A DNA stretch of 64,000 nucleotides from MedAcidi-G1 sp000817085 (GTDB lineage Bacteria > Actinomycetota > Acidimicrobiia > Acidimicrobiales > MedAcidi-G1): positions 696,584 to 760,583 of the forward strand of contig JBJLAO010000003.1 of the NCBI GenBank assembly GCA_045568635.1. Reading direction: 5' to 3'. The translations under genes were made by a program, and so were the position numbers. The notes beneath the pieces were generated by a model. The model saw only the letters and a list, made by a program, of their open reading frames with translations. It did not search any database and had not been told where the DNA came from. Shown piece after piece: positions 7,605 to 16,584 of this stretch (positions are counted from its first letter, which is position 1; each line of letters begins with the position of its first letter).

Positions 7605-8889
7605 GGGAATCTCTGCTTTCAGCGAGTAGTAAATGGTATTGCTCTACGGTTCTTAACGCAGTGTGGTGCCAACTCCAGTTTTCTATAACTCTCTGTCTCC
7701 CGTTCTCTCCAACTCTCGAACGACTTTCAGGATTATCTAAGACTTTCCCAATCATTGCTGCTAAAGCTTCACTATCGCCAGGCGGCACTTGAAAACAAGT
7801 TTCATCGTGAGGTCCAGCTACTTCTGGTAGAGCGCCACCGGTTGTAGTAACTAAAGGAACTCCACACGACATCGCCTCAATAGCCGGTAATGAGAAACCT
7901 TCATATAGAGAAGGGACTACAGCAATTTGTGCTTCACTGTAAAGTTCCACGATTCGATTATCAGAGACTCCGTGAACCCAGCTGACACAATCTCTTAAAC
8001 CCAACTCTTCAATAGCATCTGTTGACGAACCGCCTTCGGAGGGTTTTCCGATTATCACCAATTCTACATCCCGTTCAGTCTTTAGTTTTGCGATTGCTTC
8101 GAGCAGATATTTGAGACCTTTCATAGCTACATCCGCACTAGCTGTTGTAACAATCATTCCGGGTTTTCGTTCTACTCCCATAACAGGTGAAAACAGTTCG
8201 GGGTCAACTCCTACAGGCACGACATGTATACGATTTGAGTCCACCTTATGATCAGCTGATATATCTGCTTTTGATGATTCAGAAACAGTCATAACTCTAT
8301 TCATTCGTTTTGCCACTCGAGTTTGCATTTTAGTAAAGGCATACCAACGTCTTTTTGAAAATGACTCAAAAAGAGTTCTAGCGTGGGCAATTTCTAAACG
8401 TCTATCAACTGTGATTGGATGGTGAATCGTGGAAAGTAATGGAAAGCCCGCTTTTTTTTGAAGCAGTGCTAGTCCCCACCCTAAACACTGGTTGTCGTGA
8501 ACAAGATCGAATTCATCTCTCCTTGATTTCAAATAGTCCCATGCTCTAAAACTGAAAGATAGAGGTTCTGAGAAGTTACCAGTATTAAAACTTGCTACTT
8601 CGAGAAAGTCCCATTTGGTTTTCAGCTCCCATATTCTTGGTTTTCTCATAGGGAATTGATCATTGAAAATATCGAGACTAGGTAGACGAACTAGTTCCAC
8701 TCTTTCGTCTAGTTCCGGATAAGGCTGACCGGATAGCACCACAACGCTATGACCTAAATCGGCAAGAGCTTTTGTCAAGTGACGGGTGTATATGCCTTGA
8801 CCACCGCAGTGAGGTTTACCTCTGTATGAGAGGTAAGCGATACGTAATTTGTTATTACTATCGACAGGGCTCTTTACGGATTTAGACAT
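7591..8889 (-). CDS. GT4-family glycosyltransferase
   Basis: A 432-residue GT-B enzyme. The N-terminal domain opens with RIAYLSYRGKPHCGGQGIY, a Gly-rich loop typical of GT4 enzymes. The C-terminal domain carries the donor-binding EX7E motif in YEGFSLPAIEAMSCG, with the Glu pair that holds the nucleotide-sugar. No transmembrane segment is evident, so it should act at the cytoplasmic face. It is the first gene of the reverse operon with the methyltransferase and toroid genes. Acceptor and sugar are unknown. Confidence 0.87.
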   Translation of the reverse strand: MSKSVKSPVDSNNKLRIAYLSYRGKPHCGGQGIYTRHLTKALADLGHSVVVLSGQPYPELDERVELVRLPSLDIFNDQFPMRKPRIWELKTKWDFLEVASFNTGNFSEPLSFSFRAWDYLKSRRDEFDLVHDNQCLGWGLALLQKKAGFPLLSTIHHPITVDRRLEIAHARTLFESFSKRRWYAFTKMQTRVAKRMNRVMTVSESSKADISADHKVDSNRIHVVPVGVDPELFSPVMGVERKPGMIVTTASADVAMKGLKYLLEAIAKLKTERDVELVIIGKPSEGGSSTDAIEELGLRDCVSWVHGVSDNRIVELYSEAQIAVVPSLYEGFSLPAIEAMSCGVPLVTTTGGALPEVAGPHDETCFQVPPGDSEALAAMIGKVLDNPESRSRVGENGRQRVIENWSWHHTALRTVEQYHLLLAESRDSHVDS

Positions 8890-8949
8890 CAGAACATTCT
8901 CGCTGAATTTTTGTCTGATTACTCACCGTTAATTAGATACTGTCTAGTT

Positions 8950-9387
8950 ATGCGAGCTTTGGTGCAAAGAGTAAGAGAAGCCAGTGTAAGGGTTGAGGAG
9001 CAATTAGTAGGAGCCATAAATCAGGGGTTATGCGTATTCGTCGGGGTCACACATGAGGACGGAACTGAAGAGTGCGACCTTTTAGTAAGAAAACTACTTA
9101 ATTTGAGGATTATGGATGATGAAAATGGCGTGATGAACAATTCTGTTATAGATCACGATGGTGAAATTCTGCTTGTTAGCCAGTTCACACTTTATGGTGA
9201 TGTTTCTAAAGGACGCCGACCAACGTGGTCAGCAGCAGCACCACCGGAACAAGCTGAGCCATTGATTGAAAGAGTTGTAGAAGGTCTAAAAGCAGGTGGG
9301 GCTAAAGTAGAAACAGGAAAATTTCGAGAATACATGTTGGTTGACTTAGTTAATGATGGTCCTGCAACACTGATGATCGAAATCTAA
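8950..9387 (+). CDS. dtd: D-aminoacyl-tRNA deacylase
   Basis: A 145-residue DTD-family protein that hydrolyses D-aminoacyl-tRNAs and glycyl-tRNA(Ala) mischarging products. The N-terminus MRALVQRVREASV is canonical; the SQFTLYGD motif and the C-terminal NDGPATLMIE with the cross-subunit Gly-Pro motif are both present. The ATG was chosen over an upstream TTG at 8911 because family members start at MRA. It is divergent from the glycosyltransferase operon and convergent with lnt. Confidence 0.95.
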   Translation: MRALVQRVREASVRVEEQLVGAINQGLCVFVGVTHEDGTEECDLLVRKLLNLRIMDDENGVMNNSVIDHDGEILLVSQFTLYGDVSKGRRPTWSAAAPPEQAEPLIERVVEGLKAGGAKVETGKFREYMLVDLVNDGPATLMIEI

Positions 9388-9396
9388 ATATCAAGA

Positions 9397-9413
9397 AAAT
9401 AGTTTCACTATTT
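9397..9413. terminator. AT-rich hairpin between convergent dtd and lnt
   Basis: AAATAGT-TTC-ACTATTT is a perfect 7-bp stem with a 3-base loop, placed between the dtd stop and the lnt stop and overlapping the latter. It is symmetric and could end transcription from both sides, but the stem is AU-rich and the U-tract poor, so it would be weak. Confidence 0.3.
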
Positions 9414-10892
9414 GCTGAAAAGATGAGGTCGACGGCCTAATCCAAAAAGTGCTAAAGAAATTACCAACATTGGCCAAATGCCTATTTTTGTGTACCAGGT
9501 GTTTCCAGTTCGTATACCTACATTTGCTTGCATAACTGCCTGTTCGCTGATTCCTGTGCGTTGTAAAACTTTGCCAGATGGGTCAATAATTGCGCTAAAG
9601 CCGGTTGGAGCAGATTGAAGCAACCAACGACCGGTTTCGATTGCTCGTAGTTGACTTGATGCAACTTGTTGACTTTGAACTTGGGTCAACCAATAACTGG
9701 CACCATTAGTTGGATTGATAATTATTCCAGCCTGATTTTCTGCCGCTTCACGTGCTCGTTCCTCGAAGAAAACCTCCCAAGATATCACCACTCCCAGCTT
9801 TCCAAGAGATGTTTCAATCACGGCAGGTTCAGTTCCAGGTCGCACATCGCGCGCAGGAAGACTATTCTTCGCGAAGCGTTCTACTAAACCTCTAAGAGGG
9901 ACGAACTCCCCAAAAGGCACAGTTCTAACCTTGTCGAATCTGCCCGCAGTCTGCCCTCCGGGTTCCAGCACCTCTACATAGTTTAAATTTGAGGATTCGT
10001 CATTTGGATCTCGATGGAACCAACCTGCGGCGATAACCGTGTCCATAGATTCAGAAATACTTTCTAGAGTTAAACGGGCATCGTCTGAATATAGGCGACT
10101 GGGATTTTTATCAGCTTCGGGTAAATCAGGATCAGGATTTACAACATTTTCTGGCCATACAATTAAGTCCACAGGTGTTGTAACGCTTTTCGTGGCAGAA
10201 ACCTGATTAGCAAAAACTATTGCTGATCCCGTCGGTGTTGCCCGAGTGCGTTGCGGTCCTCCACCCTGGACCACAGCGATGTTTATGCTTTCGACTTCAT
10301 GTCCATTGGGAGCAAATGCGGTTAGTGTTCCAATCCCAACAGTTAATATCAACGCTGATGTTATAACTTTCAGAGTTTTTCTTGGAGTTCTAATAAGGGT
10401 GCTTATAAAGCACCCAGTAGTTGCAACCACTGCAACAATAAGTAAAGGACCGGCAACTTTAGATAAAGGAGCAATGGGGCCTGAAGCTTGACCGATCGGA
10501 ATTGAGGCAAGAGGAACTCCTCCAAAAGGAAATCTCCAACGAGCTAGCTCTACCAACGTCAGAATTCCAACAAGTGCTAATTGGCGACCTTTTTTTGGTG
10601 GCACAAGAGTCATTCCAATGGCAAGAAAGCTTGAGTGGATCAGACCTGCTGCGATCCATCCGGGTGGAGTTAGGTCAATCATCCAAAAAGTAGATGGCAG
10701 AAGCCAAGATAAACCGACTAAGAAACCCAGACCAAATCTCTTTCGTGCATTTTTATTAACTAGAGAGATGTCCAAAATGGCTATTCCTATAAAAGAACAA
10801 GGCCAGAAACCCCACGGAGGAACTGAAGCGGCGATTAACAAACCCGCAACTAAAGGTTTTAAGAATGCGGACCTAAGCGGAAAAATTTTCAT
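9408..10892 (-). CDS. lnt: Apolipoprotein N-acyltransferase homologue with Ser in place of catalytic Cys
   Basis: A 494-residue protein with the Lnt layout: about six N-terminal membrane helices including PPWGFWP and a C-terminal nitrilase-like domain outside the membrane. Lnt adds the third acyl chain to the N-terminal Cys of lipoproteins. Of the nitrilase triad, Glu248 (WPENV) and Lys321 (RFDKVRTVPFGEF) are in place, but the nucleophile position, normally Cys in ICYE, is Ser371 (VVISWEVFF; TCT codon). Either the enzyme uses Ser, or it has lost acyl-transfer activity, or this lineage has a modified mechanism. It is the last gene of hemE-hemY-lnt and overlaps hemY by 20 bases. The same window encodes at least two putative lipoproteins that could be substrates. 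Confidence 0.85.
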   Translation of the reverse strand: MKIFPLRSAFLKPLVAGLLIAASVPPWGFWPCSFIGIAILDISLVNKNARKRFGLGFLVGLSWLLPSTFWMIDLTPPGWIAAGLIHSSFLAIGMTLVPPKKGRQLALVGILTLVELARWRFPFGGVPLASIPIGQASGPIAPLSKVAGPLLIVAVVATTGCFISTLIRTPRKTLKVITSALILTVGIGTLTAFAPNGHEVESINIAVVQGGGPQRTRATPTGSAIVFANQVSATKSVTTPVDLIVWPENVVNPDPDLPEADKNPSRLYSDDARLTLESISESMDTVIAAGWFHRDPNDESSNLNYVEVLEPGGQTAGRFDKVRTVPFGEFVPLRGLVERFAKNSLPARDVRPGTEPAVIETSLGKLGVVISWEVFFEERAREAAENQAGIIINPTNGASYWLTQVQSQQVASSQLRAIETGRWLLQSAPTGFSAIIDPSGKVLQRTGISEQAVMQANVGIRTGNTWYTKIGIWPMLVISLALFGLGRRPHLFSK

Positions 10893-12267
10893 TTTTTCCG
10901 AACTTTTCTATCACTGAAGCTGCAACTTCGTTTCCTGAGCGAACAGATGCAGGTATACCGACACCGAAGTGATAAGAACCAGAAATAAACACCCCTGGTG
11001 CTTCATCTGCTAAAAAGTCGATAGTTTTTTTCATCCTTTGTAAATGTCCTGTTTTAAGTTGAGCTAAAGCTTTTGGCCACCTATTTATACGTGATTCAAG
11101 AGGTTGGGAATCTAAACCCAAAGTGGTGGACAGGTCATCCAGTAGGTGTTTAACAAGTTCTTCGTCACTGAGAGTTTCGTGTCTCTCATCATCGACACGT
11201 CCGGAAGAAACACGAATTAGTGTTTGCGTTCCATCGTCTAGATGTGTCCACTTATTACCTGAGAAGGAACAGGCTGTCATTAGCATTCCTGCTGACCTTG
11301 GAACTAGAAATCCACTTTGATTTTTTTGGATTCTTAAATCTGAATTATTAAAAGAAAAGCTTACAAGTGAAACTGAAGCATGTTCTATATCGGAAAGACG
11401 AGAAGCAGTAGTGGGTGAAATCGTAGTTAAAAGTTTTGCAGCATTTTGAGCAGGGGTAGCTAGAACTACTGCATTAGCTGTTTCTGAACCACTGTTGGTT
11501 TCTATGACCCATTTTTCATTAGTGCGACTTATAGAAATAACATTTTCATTTTCTCTAATTGAATCACTAATTTGTTCGGCAAGTTTTTCTACAACGTGGC
11601 CTAGTCCATTCGGATGCGTATAGAAAACAGGTGATTCGGGATCAGAGTTTTGTTGGATCTTTCTGAGTGATGCAACTAATCCTTCTTCATGATTGGCAGC
11701 TTCGAGTAGTTGAGGAGCCATAGTCTCGCAACTCATCTCATCTACAAGTCCTGCATTGATTCCACCTAATAATGGGTCAACAAAAAGTTCAAAAACAGAA
11801 TCACCTACACAGTCTCGAAGCAAGGAGCCTATTGAAATGTCGGTTCCCTCAGGTAATGCTTTACTGGGTTTCCCTCCTTTTCTGATTTTTAGAACATCAT
11901 CAGAGTTCAGTAATCCAGAGGATATCGAATCAGGATCAAGAGGAATCCCCAGAACGTTAGGAGATGGTAGAGGTTCTAGCGATCCGTTTATCCAGATTGA
12001 CGCCGAGCGAGAACGAGGAGAAACAAATTCTTTTGAGATTCCAATTTCATCGAATAGGCTCTTGGCCCAAGGGGCTCTAGCCAAGAATGCATCTGCTCCT
12101 TCGTCCAGCAAAAAACCCGCAAAACGGCTTGTTTTTAGCTTTCCACCAGTTTGTTTTTCACTCTCTAAAACAATTACTTCAAAGTTTTCTTTGCTCTTTA
12201 AAAGACGATAAGCAGCTGTGAGTCCTGTTATACCTGCACCTACCACAACAACTTTTTTCTTATCCAT
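10873..12267 (-). CDS. hemY: Protoporphyrinogen/coproporphyrinogen III oxidase
   Basis: An FAD-dependent oxidase of 464 residues in the haem pathway. The N-terminal dinucleotide-binding motif is VVVGAGITGLTAAYRL, followed by ESEKQTGGKL, the usual FAD-contacting Gly-rich second strand. The C-terminus contains the conserved GVGIPASVRSG, which closes the FAD site. In actinobacteria this enzyme usually oxidises coproporphyrinogen III. An upstream in-frame ATG at 12306 would add 13 hydrophobic residues; the internal ATG gives the normal N-terminus and an 8-base overlap with hemE. Neighbouring hemE makes its substrate precursor. Confidence 0.92.
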   Translation of the reverse strand: MDKKKVVVVGAGITGLTAAYRLLKSKENFEVIVLESEKQTGGKLKTSRFAGFLLDEGADAFLARAPWAKSLFDEIGISKEFVSPRSRSASIWINGSLEPLPSPNVLGIPLDPDSISSGLLNSDDVLKIRKGGKPSKALPEGTDISIGSLLRDCVGDSVFELFVDPLLGGINAGLVDEMSCETMAPQLLEAANHEEGLVASLRKIQQNSDPESPVFYTHPNGLGHVVEKLAEQISDSIRENENVISISRTNEKWVIETNSGSETANAVVLATPAQNAAKLLTTISPTTASRLSDIEHASVSLVSFSFNNSDLRIQKNQSGFLVPRSAGMLMTACSFSGNKWTHLDDGTQTLIRVSSGRVDDERHETLSDEELVKHLLDDLSTTLGLDSQPLESRINRWPKALAQLKTGHLQRMKKTIDFLADEAPGVFISGSYHFGVGIPASVRSGNEVAASVIEKFGKNENFSA

Positions 12268-13333
12268 TTTTGCTTTCAGGAAGTTTATGAGAATGAACCA
12301 TTTCAACTACGCGCGAGAGTATTTCCGGATCAGTATTGGGTAGAACTCCATGACCGAGATTGAAAATGTGACCAAAATTATTGTTATTAAGAGTAAGAAT
12401 TTTAGATACAGCTTCTTCGACTACTTCTATGGATTCTAAGCAAATTTCAGGATCCAAGTTTCCTTGAATTGCAATTTCATCTCCCAGTTTTTCTCTAGCA
12501 ACGTCTATAGGTGTTTTTGAATCAATACCCACTACATCTGCTCCTGCTGCAGCAATTAGGTGAAGAATTGGTTGTGTCCCCACCCCAAAATGAATCTTTG
12601 GAACAAGAGAATTGTCGATTGATGAAAGCACCTTTTTGCTATAGGGGAAAACTTTTTGTTCGTAGCTCTTGGGATCAATTAAGCCTGCCCAACTATCAAA
12701 CAATTGAATAGCTGATGCCCCCGATTCAATCTGATGGTTGAGGGAAGAGATTGTTATCTCTGAAAGTTTATTCATTAGCAAGTCCCAAATATGGGGTTCT
12801 TTTTCCATCAATGCTTTGGTTTTTTTAAGTGATCGCGAAGGTTTGCCTTCAATTAAGTATGAAGCCACTGTGAAAGGGGCTCCAGCGAAGCCGATAATAG
12901 GAACCGGGCATTCTCGAGAAAGTATTTTTATAGTTTCTCCGACGTAAGGAACATCAACTTCAGGTTCTAATGCCCGCAACCGTTTCAAATCTTCGATACT
13001 TTTGAAAGGATTTTCTACAACGGGGCCTATGCCTGGCTGTATCTCAACTCCAAAATCGATCGAGTGAACAGGAACCATGATGTCAGAAAAAAGTATTGCG
13101 GCATCCACGCCGTACCGTTCAACGGGCTGCAGAGTTATTTGCGCTGCTCTTTCGGGATCTGAAGCTGCTTCTAAGATGCTTCCCTCTCCTCGAATTTTCT
13201 TATACTCCGGAAGCGATCTTCCGGCTTGACGCATGAACCAAACCGGCACCTGTGAATGGTGCTCATTTCTGCAGGCAGAAATGAAGTCTGATTTCAGGTC
13301 GGTTTCATCTGACGAAAGAAAAGAGTTTTCCAT
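12260..13333 (-). CDS. hemE: Uroporphyrinogen decarboxylase
   Basis: A 357-residue TIM-barrel enzyme that decarboxylates the four acetate chains of uroporphyrinogen III to give coproporphyrinogen III. Signature 1 PVWFMRQAGRSLPEY contains the substrate-binding Arg residues, and signature 2 GFAGAPFTVASYLIEG is complete; the conserved FSDI with its Asp and the C-terminal NLGHGVLPNTDP are also present. It is the first gene of the reverse hemE-hemY-lnt operon, overlapping hemY. Confidence 0.96.
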   Translation of the reverse strand: MENSFLSSDETDLKSDFISACRNEHHSQVPVWFMRQAGRSLPEYKKIRGEGSILEAASDPERAAQITLQPVERYGVDAAILFSDIMVPVHSIDFGVEIQPGIGPVVENPFKSIEDLKRLRALEPEVDVPYVGETIKILSRECPVPIIGFAGAPFTVASYLIEGKPSRSLKKTKALMEKEPHIWDLLMNKLSEITISSLNHQIESGASAIQLFDSWAGLIDPKSYEQKVFPYSKKVLSSIDNSLVPKIHFGVGTQPILHLIAAAGADVVGIDSKTPIDVAREKLGDEIAIQGNLDPEICLESIEVVEEAVSKILTLNNNNFGHIFNLGHGVLPNTDPEILSRVVEMVHSHKLPESKNG

Positions 13334-13388
13334 GTTGGGATTTTACCCAAGCATTGACCACATCTTTTCTTTCTGATGATTGTTATAT

Positions 13389-14369
13389 CTAGTTTTGAAG
13401 AATTGATTCCTCTAAAAGGCTTCGTGCTTTACTGGACTGAGGCATAGCTAGGCGTGCAAAAGCTGAAGATTGTGAAGTTTTAAAGATTTTCCTAGCTGCA
13501 TCTTTAGTAGGTTCCAATTTATTGCGTTCCTGTAAATCAGAAACCGTTGGCTCGAATACTAAAACTTCTGTCCCACTTGAGCGGATTTGGTCAATCTCTT
13601 TATGAAGTGTTCTTGAATTCCATGCCACAGAAAGTGAGGTATATTTCTGCGATGCAACCAAAGTAGAAGACGAAGAAATAATAACTAGATCGAGTTGTAA
13701 AGCGGCCAGAAGATCAGAATTAGTTACTGAATGAACTCCGCCGTCAACATAACGTTTCCCATCAATATTTGTCGGGCTGAAGCGACCAGGAATTGCTGAA
13801 GATGCTTGAACTGCAGAGCCAACATTGGTTTTTATATCATCTCTACCAAACACCACTCTTTTTCCGGAGTCAAGATCAACAGCGCACAACCAAGTCGGCT
13901 TGCTAGGCCAAGGTCCAGGGTGAATTTGTGAGGTCCTCTCAGCGAAAGAAGAACCGTCAGCTTCTCCTTCCGGAAGGAGGCCGGTGATCGCAACCATCGG
14001 CCGAAGACGTCCGCCTAGAAAAAATTCTTTTACAAGAAGAGTTGGTTTGGAAGGTATTTTGCTGGTGGTGCTTAGGCCAGCTTCAGGCATTTTAAGAGAA
14101 GTGCTCACACGGTCGACTATTTTTTGCCCCTCCACGCTCATCGGGTCACCTGTGTAATAGCTAGCTAGATCTGATGGCGAGATTCCGGCGCGTAAAGAAA
14201 TTGCTGTGAGCGAACCAGCCGAAGTTCCAACTATCACATCAGAAAGATTTGAATCCCACCCCGTGGCTCTGAAAAGGGCGTCAATAACTCCACTATGGTG
14301 AGCAGCCCCGGAGAACCCTCCGGCACTTAGAACAAGACCTACTGTTGTCACTTTTCTATTTTCACTCAT
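13389..14369 (-). CDS. Patatin-like phospholipase
   Basis: A 326-residue alpha/beta protein of the patatin/RssA type. It has a Gly-rich oxyanion loop (LSAGGFSGAAHHSG), the nucleophile elbow GTSAGS and the catalytic Asp in YVDGGVHS, giving the Ser-Asp dyad of the family. No signal peptide is seen, so it is likely cytoplasmic and acts on membrane or storage lipids. It is a single gene upstream of hemE on the same strand and divergent from the helicase gene, across a 138-base spacer that must hold both promoters. Confidence 0.88.
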   Translation of the reverse strand: MSENRKVTTVGLVLSAGGFSGAAHHSGVIDALFRATGWDSNLSDVIVGTSAGSLTAISLRAGISPSDLASYYTGDPMSVEGQKIVDRVSTSLKMPEAGLSTTSKIPSKPTLLVKEFFLGGRLRPMVAITGLLPEGEADGSSFAERTSQIHPGPWPSKPTWLCAVDLDSGKRVVFGRDDIKTNVGSAVQASSAIPGRFSPTNIDGKRYVDGGVHSVTNSDLLAALQLDLVIISSSSTLVASQKYTSLSVAWNSRTLHKEIDQIRSSGTEVLVFEPTVSDLQERNKLEPTKDAARKIFKTSQSSAFARLAMPQSSKARSLLEESILQN

Positions 14370-14507
14370 CTGTTACCTCTTCACCAGTTAATGCCATGAA
14401 TGCGTTTTTAATCTATTTGTGTTTTTCAACTACGCGATAGAATTAGAACCCTGTCAATTTTTGCTTTAAACCAAAAATTTAACTTAATTATTAGAAATAC
14501 AAGACCT

Positions 14508-16574
14508 TTGGGGGAATTTATCTCAAATGAGTTAGAAGCTGAACAGGCTTACGTCGATAAAGCTTATGGTTGTTTAGAAGCTGCTAAAGAAAGAGTCTTT
14601 GATTTAACTTCAATGGTTGAAGTTGGCAAAGGCGGAACAAACCAAGCGCGTGTCGAGAGAGATGCTATTTGGGACTCTGTTTCAACGAGGTTGGGTCAAT
14701 TAAATATGGGTGACGCAGCTTTGGTCTTCGGACGTATTGACCAAAACGTTGATTCAGAGAGTTTTTACATTGGAAGAGTTGGTGTGTGGGATGATAAACA
14801 AGATCCGATAGTTGTCGACTGGCGTGCACCCATTGCAGAGTCTTTTTATAGAGCTACCGGCTTGGATCCTATGGGACTTGAAAGGCGACGGCATTTTGTA
14901 AGCCGCGGTAGGACTCTTCTTTCATTAGAAGATGAAATTTTTGGTGATATTGAAAAATTTCGAGACAATGAAAAATCTTCCCTTAAAGGTGAAGGTGCTC
15001 TTATAGCAGCACTTGAAACAGCCAGAACCGGTCGTCTTCAGGACATTATAGGTACCATTCAAGGAGAGCAGGATGAAATAATTCGTGCTCCAATTTCTGG
15101 TGTGGTAGCGGTACAGGGAGGTCCTGGCACTGGGAAAACGGTAGTTGCTCTACACAGAGCAGCCTATTTGTTATACACACACAGATTTCCTCTCGCGGGA
15201 CAAGGAGTTCTAGTAGTAGGACCCAATCGTTTATTTTTGGCCTATATCGAACAGGTTCTTCCATCTTTAGGCGAGGCAGGAGTCGAGATGGCTTCTCTAG
15301 GAGATTTGGTTGGGGGGGTTCGGGTTGAAGATCGTCGAGACCCTGAAGAAGTTTCACGGCTTAAAGGAGATCTTCGTATGGTTAAATTTTTAGCCCGTTC
15401 AGCGAAAATTCGCCAACGTTCTTTGCGTGAAGATTTTAGGATTGGGTACGGGATTCAGTGGTTGCACATCACTGTGGAGCAGACTGCTCAAATAGTGGCA
15501 GAAGCGAAGAGACGTTATCGGACCCATAATGCTGCTCGCCGTTTTGTTGAAGAAGAGTTTTATTCCACTCTTGCATTAAGTTCGAATGAGCCTCTTGATT
15601 ATAGAACTGTAGAAGAGAGGCTTAAGGGTCAGATGCCTGTAAGGGAAGCTTTAGATTGGATGTGGCCTGTACTTACGCCTTCACAATTATTGAATGACGT
15701 ATTTGGTTCTCATGCATTGATAAAGGCGGCCGATCCAAAACTTACTGAAGAACAAGTTAAGTCTCTATATAAAACGCGAGAGCCTTCATCCAAAGAAATT
15801 CGTTGGTCTGCTTCTGATGCGGCTTTGCTCGACGAAGCGCGTGCGGTTTTAGGGTCGCGTCCTGGTAAAAGAGAAGAGGATTCGATCAGGACTTTCGGCC
15901 ACATAGTTGTTGATGAAATTCAGGACCTTTCACCAATGGATTTAAGAATGCTTTCTAGAAGATCTTTAAATGGCTCAATGACAGTGGTAGGAGATATTGC
16001 ACAAGCTACCGGAGCGTGGGCTCATCAGAACTGGGAGAGCATTCTGATGCACCTTCCTGATCGAAAAGAAGCCCGTATGCGTGAGTTGACAATTGGTTAT
16101 CGTATTCCAGCTCCGCTGATGGAATTAGCGGCAAATGTGCTCCAAGAAGCAGCCCCAGGTTTGAATCCCCCAAGTTCAGTTAGGAGTGAAGGTGAGCCTC
16201 CAATATTTGTAAGTGTTGATGGTTCCATGGATTTTCTTTCAGAAGTAATCATTAAAGAACAAAAAAAAGACGATTCTGGGAACCTTGCGGTAGTTGCTGC
16301 AGATTCGCAGATAGGTGAAATTGAAGCGTTGCTCAACAAAGCAGAGATTATTTTCGGTCGTCCCAATCGACGAGGGCTTGATGAACAATTAACTGTTGTT
16401 CCAGTGGGGCTTGTGAAGGGGCTCGAGGTTGATGTTGTGATTGTTGTCGAGCCTAAAAAGATTATTCAAGAGCAGGTTCAAGGAATGAGAGCTCTTTATG
16501 TTGCATTAACTCGTGCGACAAAACGAGTTGTTGTTGTCCATGCTGAAGAACTTCCTGAGAATATGAAAAGTTAA
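14508..16574 (+). CDS. helD: HelD-like superfamily 1 helicase / RNA polymerase-associated ATPase
   Basis: A 688-residue UvrD/Rep-like ATPase. The N-terminal charged helical arm (residues 1-60) is typical of HelD, which inserts into RNA polymerase channels and frees stalled complexes. Motif I is QGGPGTGKTVVALHRAAYLL, motif II is VVDEIQDLSP, motif IV-like GYRIPAPLM is present and motif VI is VALTRATKRVVVVH. The start is TTG followed by GGGGAATTT; no closer ATG keeps the arm intact. Family proteins in actinobacteria can lower rifampicin sensitivity, but nothing here shows that. Convergent with the MBL-fold gene. Confidence 0.85.
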   Translation: MGEFISNELEAEQAYVDKAYGCLEAAKERVFDLTSMVEVGKGGTNQARVERDAIWDSVSTRLGQLNMGDAALVFGRIDQNVDSESFYIGRVGVWDDKQDPIVVDWRAPIAESFYRATGLDPMGLERRRHFVSRGRTLLSLEDEIFGDIEKFRDNEKSSLKGEGALIAALETARTGRLQDIIGTIQGEQDEIIRAPISGVVAVQGGPGTGKTVVALHRAAYLLYTHRFPLAGQGVLVVGPNRLFLAYIEQVLPSLGEAGVEMASLGDLVGGVRVEDRRDPEEVSRLKGDLRMVKFLARSAKIRQRSLREDFRIGYGIQWLHITVEQTAQIVAEAKRRYRTHNAARRFVEEEFYSTLALSSNEPLDYRTVEERLKGQMPVREALDWMWPVLTPSQLLNDVFGSHALIKAADPKLTEEQVKSLYKTREPSSKEIRWSASDAALLDEARAVLGSRPGKREEDSIRTFGHIVVDEIQDLSPMDLRMLSRRSLNGSMTVVGDIAQATGAWAHQNWESILMHLPDRKEARMRELTIGYRIPAPLMELAANVLQEAAPGLNPPSSVRSEGEPPIFVSVDGSMDFLSEVIIKEQKKDDSGNLAVVAADSQIGEIEALLNKAEIIFGRPNRRGLDEQLTVVPVGLVKGLEVDVVIVVEPKKIIQEQVQGMRALYVALTRATKRVVVVHAEELPENMKS

Positions 16575-16584
16575 ATTTTTGTAA

